From positions 1 through 37,137 of the forward strand of contig JAEYTO010000008.1 in the NCBI GenBank assembly GCA_023433925.1: a stretch of DNA of 37,137 bases. The letters are read 5' to 3'. Shown one piece after another: positions 17,153-24,158 of this stretch (positions within the stretch are counted from its first letter, which is position 1; each line of letters starts with the position of its first letter). This stretch comes from Pseudomonadota bacterium (GTDB lineage: Bacteria; Desulfobacterota; Desulfovibrionia; Desulfovibrionales; Desulfovibrionaceae). A model generated the notes under the pieces. The model was given only the letters and a program-made list of their open reading frames with translations. It did no database searches and was not told the origin of the DNA. A program made the translations under genes and the position numbers.

Positions 17153-17858
17153 GCTTCGGCCAGATGCCTCTGCATGCGCTGCTTCCCCTTGTCGGTTTTT
17201 TTTTGCCCTGTTCTCCCTCTTCCGCTATCAGCTCAACATAGGGCTTCTTGAGCGACCTTTGGCCATGGGCCTCGTCTGGGGCCTGCTCTCCGGCGACATG
17301 GGCTTGGCCATTTCCATCAGCCTCTTCTTCGAGCTGTTCTGGATGGATCTCATCCCCACCGGAACCTTCATCCCTCCGCAAATGGCCGCCTCGACCCTGG
17401 CCGCTCTGACCCTCGTCGAAGTGCACCATCTCACGGCGCCCTCTTTGGCCGTGCTGGCCATCCTTGCCAGCCTGCCTCTTGCCTGGCTCGGCACGCGGCT
17501 GGAAGCCATGGAGCGCGAGCGCCAGAACAGGAGCTACAACGAGCTTCTGCGCTCATCGCGCGGCGGCATGAATGACTTCGCGCCGCACGTCCTCGTGCGC
17601 AGGGGTATTCTGCGCATGGCCGTCATCAACTGGCTGTTCTTCCTGGGAAGCTCCATCGCGCTCGTGTCGATCGCCGGCGCATTCCTGCCTTTTTTCCAGA
17701 AGTACGTTATCCTTCTGCCGGTGCGATGGTGGCACATATGGTTCGGAGCCAGCCTGGGCGGTCTACTTTCCATCCGCTTCAGGCCCGGCTACCTCCTGCT
17801 GACCGCCACAGCCGCGGGCGTGGCGGTCGCGGCTTTCCTCACGGACTTCGCGGGATAA
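17149..17858 (+). CDS. PTS mannose-family EIIC component, reading frame interrupted at a T9 run
   Basis: A membrane component of the EIIC/sorbose type (PF03609). Translation from GTG at 17149 (GTGA overlap with EIIB) gives MSFGQMPLHALLPLVGFF and then hits a stop within 30 codons. The -1 frame after the T9 run at 17196-17204 continues ALFSLFRYQLNIGLLERPLA through a full EIIC body to 17858. That body includes LFFELFWMDLIPTGTFIPPQ and several hydrophobic helices (for example GILRMAVINWLFFLGSSIAL). Restored, the protein has about 236 residues. Possible explanations are -1 ribosomal slippage at the heptamer T-TTT-TTG, RNA polymerase slippage on T9, a real inactivating deletion, or a sequencing error. 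A shorter product could start at TTG 17259. No EIID gene follows. Confidence 0.8.
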
Positions 17859-17892
17859 ATCCGTCTTTTCCATTCACATGGCTTAAAAGGAC

Positions 17893-17921
17893 TTGGCAGT
17901 TCGTTTGGATTGTGCTATTTA
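17893..17921 (+). promoter_or_regulatory. Candidate sigma-70 promoter of ppaC
   Basis: TTGGCA (17893-17898) and TATTTA (17916-17921) are separated by 17 bases, placing the start of transcription about 50 bases before the ppaC ATG. A palindrome at 17910-17927 covers the -10 element. Confidence 0.6.
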
Positions 17922-17927
17922 GCACAA
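17910..17927. promoter_or_regulatory. 18-bp palindromic operator candidate (Rex-like)
   Basis: TTGTGCTATTTAGCACAA is a perfect palindrome with two 8-bp arms around TT. It covers the -10 box of ppaC, where a repressor would block initiation. The outer TTGTG...CACAA arms match the form of redox-sensing Rex sites (TTGTGAA-N4-TTCACAA type). The inner bases differ from that consensus. Confidence 0.5.
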
Positions 17928-17977
17928 GCGTTTCATGGCTGCATATCCGCAACAGCATATAGTAGGAGGAACTAGCG

Positions 17978-18898
17978 ATGGCTGCATATGTGGTTGGCCA
18001 CAAGAACCCGGACACCGATTCCATTGTTTCCGCGATTGCGCTCGCCGACCTGATGACCAAGCGCGGCGTCCAGGCCGTCGCCGCCGCTCAGGGCGCTCCC
18101 ACCCCCGAGTCCAAGTTCGTCATGGACAAGTTCGGGCTCAAGGCCCCCGAGTTGATCAACGACGCCACCGGCAAGAAGATCATGCTCGTTGACCACTCCG
18201 ACATCGCCCAGACCGTGGAGAACCTGGCCAAGGGCGAGCTGCTGGCCATCGTCGACCACCACAAGCTGGGCGACGTGACCACCTCCAACCCCCTGACCAT
18301 GTGGGTTTGGCCCGTCGGCTGCACCTGCACCGTGCTCAAGGCCATGTACGACTTCTACAAGATCGAGATTCCCAAGGGCATCGCCGGCGGCATGCTCTGC
18401 GCCATCCTGAGCGACACCGTCATGTTCAAGTCCGTGACCTGCACGGATGACGACAAGAAGGCCGTCGAGGCCCTGGCCAAGATCGCCGGCGTGACGGACG
18501 TCATGGCTCTGGGCATGGAGATGTTCAAGGTCAAGTCCGCCGTCGAGGGTGCTTCCATGAAGGATCTCGTGCACCGCGACTACAAGGACTTCGACATGTC
18601 CGGCAACAAGATCGGCATCGGCCAGCTCGAGGTCGTGGACCTGTCCATCCTTGAGCCCGTGAAGGCTGGCCTGCTGGCCGAGATCAAGAAGATGCAGGGC
18701 GAGGGCCGCCACAGCGTGTTCCTCCTGCTCACCGACATCATGAAGGAAGGCTCCGAGATGCTCATCGCGTCCAAGGATCCCTCCGTGGTTGAGAAGGCCT
18801 TCGGCGCCAAGGCCGATGGCGACTCCGTGTGGCTCAAGGGTGTCATGAGCCGCAAGAAGCAGGTCGTCCCGCCTTTCGAGAAGGCTTTCGGCAAGTAA
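17978..18898 (+). CDS. ppaC: Manganese-dependent inorganic pyrophosphatase (family II)
   Basis: A 306-residue cytosolic DHH-family phosphoesterase that hydrolyses PPi to two phosphates. Seen: the N-terminal metal motif GHKNPDTDS (residues 7-15), VDHSD, the DHH motif IVDHHKLGD, and the C-terminal substrate-binding SRKKQVVPPFEKAF (DHHA2 domain). No CBS/DRTGG regulatory insert is present, so it is the short form. In sulfate reducers PPi from ATP sulfurylase must be removed for sulfate activation to proceed, which gives this enzyme a central energetic role. Strong RBS (AGGAGG at about 17963-17968), own promoter and own terminator; codon use is clean and biased, suggesting high expression. Confidence 0.96.
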   Translation: MAAYVVGHKNPDTDSIVSAIALADLMTKRGVQAVAAAQGAPTPESKFVMDKFGLKAPELINDATGKKIMLVDHSDIAQTVENLAKGELLAIVDHHKLGDVTTSNPLTMWVWPVGCTCTVLKAMYDFYKIEIPKGIAGGMLCAILSDTVMFKSVTCTDDDKKAVEALAKIAGVTDVMALGMEMFKVKSAVEGASMKDLVHRDYKDFDMSGNKIGIGQLEVVDLSILEPVKAGLLAEIKKMQGEGRHSVFLLLTDIMKEGSEMLIASKDPSVVEKAFGAKADGDSVWLKGVMSRKKQVVPPFEKAFGK

Positions 18899-18920
18899 GC
18901 CAGATTCGCATTGCGCATGA

Positions 18921-18954
18921 AAGCCCGGCCTGGAATCCAGGCCGGGCTTTTTTA
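18921..18954 (+). terminator. Rho-independent terminator of ppaC
   Basis: A 13-bp perfect stem, AAGCCCGGCCTGG (18921-18933) with CCAGGCCGGGCTT (18937-18949), loop AAT, followed by TTTTTA. Confidence 0.95.
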
Positions 18955-19117
18955 TGGCCTTCTCCAGGCCTTCTTTATAGTCGCGCGGACCGCGCGAGCG
19001 GCATCGGATCCGGCCAGGCTTTCAGCCGGGCCGGATCGACGATTAGGATGCGGAGGAGCGTGGCGCGAGGGCGGGAAGTCGCCGCGAGCTATAACAAATT
19101 GCAAACGAAATGAGGGT

Positions 19118-19176
19118 CCAGGGAAATCATTTCCCTGGCGGGAGTGGGTCTGGGAGAGGGCAGCGCCCTCTCCCAG
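19118..19176. repeat. Double-hairpin element downstream of dapA
   Basis: The first hairpin is CCAGGGAAA/TTTCCCTGG (19118-19138). The second is a 12-bp stem CTGGGAGAGGGC/GCCCTCTCCCAG (19150-19176). Neither has a U-run on the dapA side. The layout resembles a mobile or regulatory intergenic element common in Desulfovibrio-type genomes; no second copy is in this window. Confidence 0.5.
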
Positions 19177-19192
19177 TAGATTTGCACAGTGC

Positions 19193-20071
19193 TTAGGCGA
19201 GACCCTGCTTGCCGAGCACGGCCTTGAGCTCGGATTCGAGCTTGGCGTCCATGCGCAGGAGCGGCAACCTGAGTTCCAACCCGATCTTGCCCATGAAGTG
19301 CAGGGCGGTTTTGACCGGAATGGGGTTGGTGCGCATGAACATGGCCCGGCACAGGGGCGCCATCTCGAAATGCAGATCCTGGGCCTTGCCCATGTCGCCC
19401 GAGTTGAAGGCCTTGACCAGCCCGGCCATCTTGGCGGGCACGATGTTCGAGACCACGGAGATGACGCCCACGCCGCCGATGGCCAGGGTCGGCAACACCG
19501 TGAAGTCATCGCCCGAGAGGACCAGGAAGTCCCTGCCGCACAGCTCAAGGACCTTGGATATCTGGGTCAGGTCGCCCGTGGCCTCCTTGACGCCGATCAC
19601 CGTGGGGATGGTCTTGCGGAGCTCGGCCAAGGTCTCGGGGAGCAGGTTGGTCGCGGTCCTGCCGGGCACGTTGTAAACCACGAACGGCATGGAGACTTCG
19701 GCCGCGATGGCCCTGAAGTGCGCGACAAGGCCTTCCTGCGTGGGTTTGTTGTAGTAGGGCGTGATGAGCAGAGCGCCGTCGGCCTTGGCCTCCTTGGCGA
19801 AGCCGGTCAGCTCGATGGCTTCACGCGTATTGTTCGAGCCCGCGCCGGCCAGAACCGGCACCCGGCCCTTGACTTGGTCCACGCAGATGGAGATGACCCG
19901 CTTGTGCTCGGCATGGGACAGGGTGGCAGACTCGCCGGTGGTGCCGCAAGGCACCAGGCCGTCGATGCCTTGCTCGATTTGCCACTCGATGAGCCTGCGG
20001 TAGGCTTCCTCATCGACGGAATCGTTCCTGAATGGAGTCACCAAAGCGGAAAACGCGCCGCGAAACGTCAT
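19193..20071 (-). CDS. dapA: 4-hydroxy-tetrahydrodipicolinate synthase
   Basis: A 292-residue class I aldolase of the lysine/diaminopimelate pathway that condenses pyruvate with aspartate semialdehyde. Seen: GTTGES with Thr44/Thr45, PYYNKP with Tyr107, YNVPGRT with Tyr133, and the Schiff-base Lys162 in VIGVKEATGD. The length is typical for the (beta/alpha)8 tetramer. The start has GAGGAGGAG just upstream of the ATG. It follows the selenoprotein gene by 45 bases on the same strand. Aspartate semialdehyde supply connects to lysC at 35341-36570. Confidence 0.96.
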   Translation of the reverse strand: MTFRGAFSALVTPFRNDSVDEEAYRRLIEWQIEQGIDGLVPCGTTGESATLSHAEHKRVISICVDQVKGRVPVLAGAGSNNTREAIELTGFAKEAKADGALLITPYYNKPTQEGLVAHFRAIAAEVSMPFVVYNVPGRTATNLLPETLAELRKTIPTVIGVKEATGDLTQISKVLELCGRDFLVLSGDDFTVLPTLAIGGVGVISVVSNIVPAKMAGLVKAFNSGDMGKAQDLHFEMAPLCRAMFMRTNPIPVKTALHFMGKIGLELRLPLLRMDAKLESELKAVLGKQGLA

Positions 20072-20116
20072 AATCTCCTCCTCGCTGGCCTGGCCTGAGA
20101 TATAAGTAGAAAAAAG

Positions 20117-20998
20117 CTAATTCTTCTCGAAAGGAGCGAACAATTCGCCAATGCCGGGGTCCGGATAGAGCTTCTCGGTGAGCGGGATGGTGCTCCAGGA
20201 GATGGTCTGTCCCTGACGCCAGTCAGTCCCGCTCTTTCCCGGCAACGCGAGCACATCGATGCGCTGAAGGGCCTTGCCCTTGTCGAACATGCGCATCCAC
20301 AAGAGCGTATCGCCATTCATGAGCCGGCCATTGAAGCCGAGTCCCCGGCCCGTGCCCAGCAGCAGGTCCATGGGAAGCGGAGCCCCATCAAGGAGATTTT
20401 GCTCGGCCTGCACGCCCCAGGTGCTCATGCCGACCACGAGATCGGCGCGGTCGCGCAGGTCATTGGCGGCAACCGCGATTGCCTTGCGCATGGCCTGGGA
20501 TGGGGCTGCCTGCGCATCATCGGCAAGTGTCGGAAAGATGACGATGCCCAGGGTGATCTTGCCTTTGGAGAGCAGCCTGACCTTGACCGTATCATCCAGC
20601 ACGATCCAGTTGGCCGGGATTGGAGCCTTGACGGCACGCAGCAGCCCGGCTTCGGCAGGGGTAAGCAGGCCCAGATCGTAATCCAGGCGGGAATAGGCCT
20701 TGGCCAGGGCGGCTCGCAGGCGTGCATCTGGCGCCGAGCCGTCCAAAGGGGCGAACGTATGGCCTCCGGACAAAAGGAAGAGCGGATGGTCCGCGGCCGA
20801 TTCGCGGAACTCCTTGAGCGCGGTGGCCCGCCGGGCCAATCCGCCAATGGTCTTTTGGCCTCAGGTCGGACAAGGACGGTACTCGCCGTACTCATTGCCC
20901 GAAAAGACCAAGCCCAGGGCGGGGGCCGCCCTGGCTTCGGTCATGGGGAGCAGGAAGAAAAGAAGAGCGAGAAATATCGTCGCTAACGGGAACGGCAT
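20117..20998 (-). CDS. UshA-like secreted selenoprotein (Sec encoded by UGA at 20861-20863)
   Basis: I read this as one 293-residue gene starting at ATG 20998, one base after the HU stop. Residues 1-24 are a signal peptide (MPFPLATIFLALLFFLLPMT then EARA). The mature protein begins APALGLVFSGNEYGEYRPCP. Codon 46 is TGA in the context C43-P44-T45-U46-G47, after which the same frame continues QKTIGGLARRATALKEF to a TAA at 20117. The GGLARRATAL segment and the later LVVGMSTWGVQAEQNLL resemble UshA/5'-nucleotidase-like calcineurin-fold proteins. However, the metal ligands of true UshA (D-x-H, GNHE, GHxH) are missing. A CxxU motif suggests a periplasmic redox role. A hairpin follows the UGA. Without Sec only a TTG-started 240-residue leaderless protein would remain. 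Function is inferred only. Confidence 0.8.
20834..20863 (-). promoter_or_regulatory. UGA codon and putative bacterial SECIS hairpin
   Basis: The UGA (20863-20861) is followed at once by GGCCAA (20860-20855), which pairs with TTGGCC (20839-20834) and leaves a 15-base loop with a small inner CC/GG pair. A stem-loop immediately 3' of UGA is what SelB recognises in bacteria. A competing GGCCCG/CGGGCC hairpin lies just after. Confidence 0.5.
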
Positions 20999-20999
20999 A

Positions 21000-21275
21000 T
21001 CAACTGTTGAGGAACTCCTTCAATTCCTTGCCCGGACGGAAGAAGGGCAGCCGCTTGGGCTCGACGTCGACGATGTCGCCGGTCTTGGGATTGCGACCAG
21101 TGTAGCCTTTGTATTCCTTGATCTTGAAGCTGCCAAAGCCGCGAATCTCAACCCGTTCGCCCTTGAGCAGGGAGTCCTTGATGGAGTCGATGAAGGCATT
21201 GACGATTTTGGAGGCTTCGTCGATGTGGATGTCCTTGGACTCGGCAAGCGTCTTGATCAGTTCGCTCTTGTTCAT
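21000..21275 (-). CDS. HU/IHF-family DNA-binding protein
   Basis: A 91-residue nucleoid protein. The start MNKSELIKTLAESKDI was chosen because it matches the family N-terminus; the frame extends further upstream without support. The core GERVEIRGFGSFKIKEYKGYTGRNPKTGDIVDV and the DNA-intercalating region with RNPKTG, ending LPFFRPGKELKEFLNS, are standard. HU and IHF subunits cannot be told apart safely from sequence alone; the PFFRPGKELK ending is often seen in IHF/HU-like proteins of this group. It is the first gene of a tight run with the selenoprotein and dapA. Confidence 0.93.
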   Translation of the reverse strand: MNKSELIKTLAESKDIHIDEASKIVNAFIDSIKDSLLKGERVEIRGFGSFKIKEYKGYTGRNPKTGDIVDVEPKRLPFFRPGKELKEFLNS

Positions 21276-21405
21276 GGCCCCTTGCCCTCGCTCGTGGCTT
21301 GCTGGTCGTTTCACTTCCGCCCGGGGTCGGCCTGTGACGATCATTCGGGCTAACTCTCGATATCACATGCTTTCATGCCGAAAAGAAGCAAGTCTCGTCA
21401 AGTAT

Positions 21406-22230
21406 TTAATATTTGCCCGCGATCGGAAAATCGCGCAGGGCCGGGGTTTGCGAGATGGTGACGAGATTCTCGCCGCGAAGGTTCTGGATGCGCTTGGCCA
21501 GAGCCAGGATATCCTGGCTGGACTGGGCCTTGGGCGAAAGCTTGAGCAGAGGGATCTGCCGGCGCACCGCTTCGACCACTGCCGCGTCGTGGTGGAGGCC
21601 GCCCAAGTATCTGATGTCGATGGACAGGAAACGCTTGCAGGCCGCCTTGAGCCGGTCGAAGGTGAGCTTGCCTTCCTCGGGCGAGGACATCTGGTTCACG
21701 ACCACGTAGAAGTCGTTTATGCCATGCTGCTTCTGCAGCACCTTCATCATGGCGTAGCTGTCCGTAAGGGAGGTCGGCTCGGGCGTGATGACCACGACCT
21801 GCAAGTGGGTCATAGCCGCGAAGGAGAGCACGGTCTTGCTGATGCCGGCGCCCAAGTCAAGAATGATGTACTCGTATCCGCCGGCGAGTTGCTTGAGCTT
21901 ATTGAAAAGCAGGGCCTGAATGTCCTCGTCCATCTCCACAAGCTCCGGCACGCCGGAGGTGGCAGGCAGGAAGTCGAAGCCGCCGGGCTCCACGGAGACG
22001 ACCACGTCATTGATGGCCATGCCGGGCATGAGCAGGTCCTGAAGGTTCTTCTCCGGGGAGAGGCCGAGCAGGACGTCGAGGTTGGCCAGTCCCAGATCGC
22101 AATCCATGAGCATGAGCGGATGGCCGGCCCGGAAAAGCGCATATCCCAGGTTGAGGGCCAGATTGGTTTTTCCGACACCGCCCTTGCCGCTCATGACGGA
22201 CATGCTCAGGGTACAGTTCACGTTGTCCAT
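21406..22230 (-). CDS. FlhG/MinD-like ParA-family ATPase
   Basis: A 274-residue P-loop ATPase of the MinD/ParA superfamily. The deviant Walker A is SGKGGVGKT at residues 14-22. Switch I is MDCDLGLANLDVLLGL. The Walker-B region is IILDLGAGISKTVLSF, followed by VITPEPTSLTDSYAMMKVL. The D-x-GAGIS and TPEPTS-TD-YA wording is characteristic of FlhG/FleN/YlxH, the flagellar number regulators, rather than of septum-site MinD. No flagellar gene is nearby; it is instead placed 13 bases after a degenerate GGDEF gene. RBS AAGGA precedes the ATG. It could place another polar structure or act as a regulator. Confidence 0.88.
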   Translation of the reverse strand: MDNVNCTLSMSVMSGKGGVGKTNLALNLGYALFRAGHPLMLMDCDLGLANLDVLLGLSPEKNLQDLLMPGMAINDVVVSVEPGGFDFLPATSGVPELVEMDEDIQALLFNKLKQLAGGYEYIILDLGAGISKTVLSFAAMTHLQVVVITPEPTSLTDSYAMMKVLQKQHGINDFYVVVNQMSSPEEGKLTFDRLKAACKRFLSIDIRYLGGLHHDAAVVEAVRRQIPLLKLSPKAQSSQDILALAKRIQNLRGENLVTISQTPALRDFPIAGKY

Positions 22231-22243
22231 GATCAGAGCTTCC

Positions 22244-23059
22244 TTAGCTGCCGGTAAAGAGGAACTGCTTTTCCCGCGCGTGCACGAGCGTGGACTTGAG
22301 CGTCATGGCGATGTCAGGTATGGGCGCCTCGACGATGATGCTCCCGCCTCTATTCCTTGCCTGAGACAGCGCGTCCTCGGCCAGTCCGAGGAAATCCTTG
22401 CCCGTCATGGGGATGCGTCCCTTGATGCTGGCGATGCCTACGGAGCTGGCGAGCCGCTCCGGGTTCTGGACATTCAACGAATCGATGCCGGCTTGCAGTC
22501 TCTCCATGATGCTTCGAGTGCGCTGCAGACCGATGCCTGGATAGAGCATTGCAAACCTGTTGCCATCCGTGCGCGCGACGAAATCGTACTTGCGCCTGTC
22601 GGTAGTGATGAGCCCCGTGGCCTGGGCCATGGTCTGCTCCAGGCGTGCCCCCGCCATGGGGCCGCAGCTCGGGGGCCAGCCGATCTCAAGGATGGCCAGG
22701 CTGAGGGATGTTTGGTTGCGCACCGCGCGTTCGACCTCCATCTCCAGGGCCCAGGCGAAAGCCTTGCTGTCTGGGAGACCGGTGGCGGGATCGCGGCCCG
22801 CGCGCGCCGTGAGCTCTTCGAAGGTCCGCAGCAGGTGGAGAACCAGCGGGTAGAGGTCGCCCTCCAGGGGCAGCGCCAGGAGAGGGCCGAAGTCATGCTC
22901 CGGGGCAAGTCGGGACACTGCATCCAAGGAAAGGCCGCTGAAAAATTTCATCACGGCCAGTACATCGCGGCCCGGCTGATCGCCCCGGACAGCCGCGGCT
23001 GCGTCGCGCAACGCGGCAAGCTCCTGGAGCAGCTTATCCCTGGGCATGCTATCGGACAT
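22244..23059 (-). CDS. Degenerate GGDEF-domain protein
   Basis: About 271 residues. The first 85 residues are a helical N-terminal region. A GGDEF-type domain follows from DPATGLPDSKAF (about residue 90; compare D-LTGL-NRR-F). It includes a segment aligned with the catalytic loop, RTDGNRFAMLYPG at 163-175. There R-x-GGDEF has become R-T-DGNRF, so the metal and GTP ligands are lost and cyclase activity is unlikely. The later SVGIASI keeps the family wording. Start ATG at 23059 overlaps prfB by 11 bases; ATG at 23047 is the alternative. It may bind nucleotide or act as a partner of the ATPase encoded next. Confidence 0.75.
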   Translation of the reverse strand: MSDSMPRDKLLQELAALRDAAAAVRGDQPGRDVLAVMKFFSGLSLDAVSRLAPEHDFGPLLALPLEGDLYPLVLHLLRTFEELTARAGRDPATGLPDSKAFAWALEMEVERAVRNQTSLSLAILEIGWPPSCGPMAGARLEQTMAQATGLITTDRRKYDFVARTDGNRFAMLYPGIGLQRTRSIMERLQAGIDSLNVQNPERLASSVGIASIKGRIPMTGKDFLGLAEDALSQARNRGGSIIVEAPIPDIAMTLKSTLVHAREKQFLFTGS

Positions 23060-24156
23060 GGAACTTGAGGAGATAGTTGCGGAGCAACTGATCGATTTCA
23101 CCGTTCAGGACAGCCTCCACGTCGCCGATTTCCGTATCGGTCCTGTGATCTTTCACAAGCCTGTACGGCTGCAAGGTGTACGTGCGAATCTGACTGCCCC
23201 ATGAAATGGCGTCCTTGGCCTCGTACTCGGCTTGACGAGCTTCCTCGACCTTCCTGAGCTCAAGCTCGTAAAGCCTGGCCGTGAGGATCTTGAGCGCCGT
23301 CTCCTTGTTGCGCAGCTGCGACTTTTCGTTTTGGCACTGCGCCACCACGCCCGTGGGCAGGTGGGTGATGCGCACCGCGGACTCGGTCTTGTTCACGTGC
23401 TGACCTCCAGCGCCGGAAGCACGAAAGACGTCGATGCGTAGATCCTCCTCGCGGAGGTCTATCTCGATGTCCTTGCCCGCAAGAGGGTACACGGCCACCG
23501 AAGCGAAGGAAGTGTGCCTGCGTCCGGACGTATCGAACGGAGAGATGCGAATCAACCGATGGATGCCGCTCTCGCCCTTGAGCATTCCATAAGCGTATGG
23601 CCCGTCGACCTGAATGGTCACGCTTTTGAGCCCCGCCTCCTCGGCATCCAGATAGTCCAGGACGCTGACCTTGAAACCGTGCCGGTCGCACCATCTCCGA
23701 TACATGCGCAGGAGCATCTCGGCCCAGTCCTGGGCCTCGGTTCCGCCTGCGCCGGGATGAATCTCCATGATGGCCGAGCTCTGGTCCTCGGGGCCCGAAA
23801 GCATCTCGCTCAATTCGGCGTCCCGGAGCCTCTGCTCAAGGACATCCAGTTGCTCGGACAGGGCTCCCAGAACCTCCTGGGTCTGCTCTTCCTTGGCCAG
23901 GCTCAACCATTCCTCGGTCTCCTGTCTGGCCTTGCGCAGAAGGTCCAGGCGCTCGACCTTGACGGAAAGTTGGCGCTTCTCCTGGAGCATGGGCGTGAGG
24001 CGGTCCGGCTTGTCCCACACGCCAGGCTTGGACAGCGCATCCTCTATCTGGCGCAAGCGTTCCTGGTCGCGGACATGGTCAAAGGCGCCCCCAAAGGGAT
24101 TCGTAGTCGTCCATCAGCTCGACACTGCGCGTCCGCAAGTCATTCAATTGCAGCAT
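23049..24156 (-). CDS. prfB: Peptide chain release factor 2, with programmed +1 frameshift
   Basis: A 368-residue RF2 that ends translation at UGA and UAA. The first 25 codons start at ATG 24154-24156 and run MLQLNDLRTRSVELMDDYES to the site CTT-TGA-C. The +1 frame then continues DHVRDQERLRQIEDALSKPG to the TAG at 23049. Seen: the stop-codon recognition tripeptide SPF in ISPFDTSGRRHTSF, the GGQ motif in GAGGQHVNKTES for peptidyl-tRNA hydrolysis, and EIHPGAGGTEAQDWAEMLLRMY in domain 2. The start lies 2 bases after the lnt stop. The frameshift makes synthesis autoregulated by RF2 level. Confidence 0.95.
24079..24092 (-). promoter_or_regulatory. RF2 programmed +1 frameshift site
   Basis: On the minus strand, GGGGG (24092-24088) acts as an internal Shine-Dalgarno, three bases before CTT-TGA (24084-24079) followed by C. 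The arrangement mirrors the classical AGGGGG-TAT-CTT-TGA-C of other prfB genes. Slow decoding of UGA lets the ribosome slip to TTT-GAC. Confidence 0.95.
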
Positions 24157-24158
24157 AA

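Noticed and set aside
17893..17909. Sigma-54 promoter for ppaC
   Set aside because: The -24-like TTGGCA is present but the -12 part reads TTGGA in place of TTGCA, while a sigma-70 pair with 17-base spacing fits well.
20117..20839. Leaderless 240-residue protein starting at TTG 20839
   Set aside because: It has no RBS, and the upstream frame contains a signal peptide and the conserved Cys/Sec segment, so the longer selenoprotein reading is better.
24079..24081. In-frame UGA in prfB as a selenocysteine codon
   Set aside because: The downstream RF2 sequence is in the +1 frame and the site has the GGGGG-CTT-TGA-C layout, so it is a programmed frameshift.
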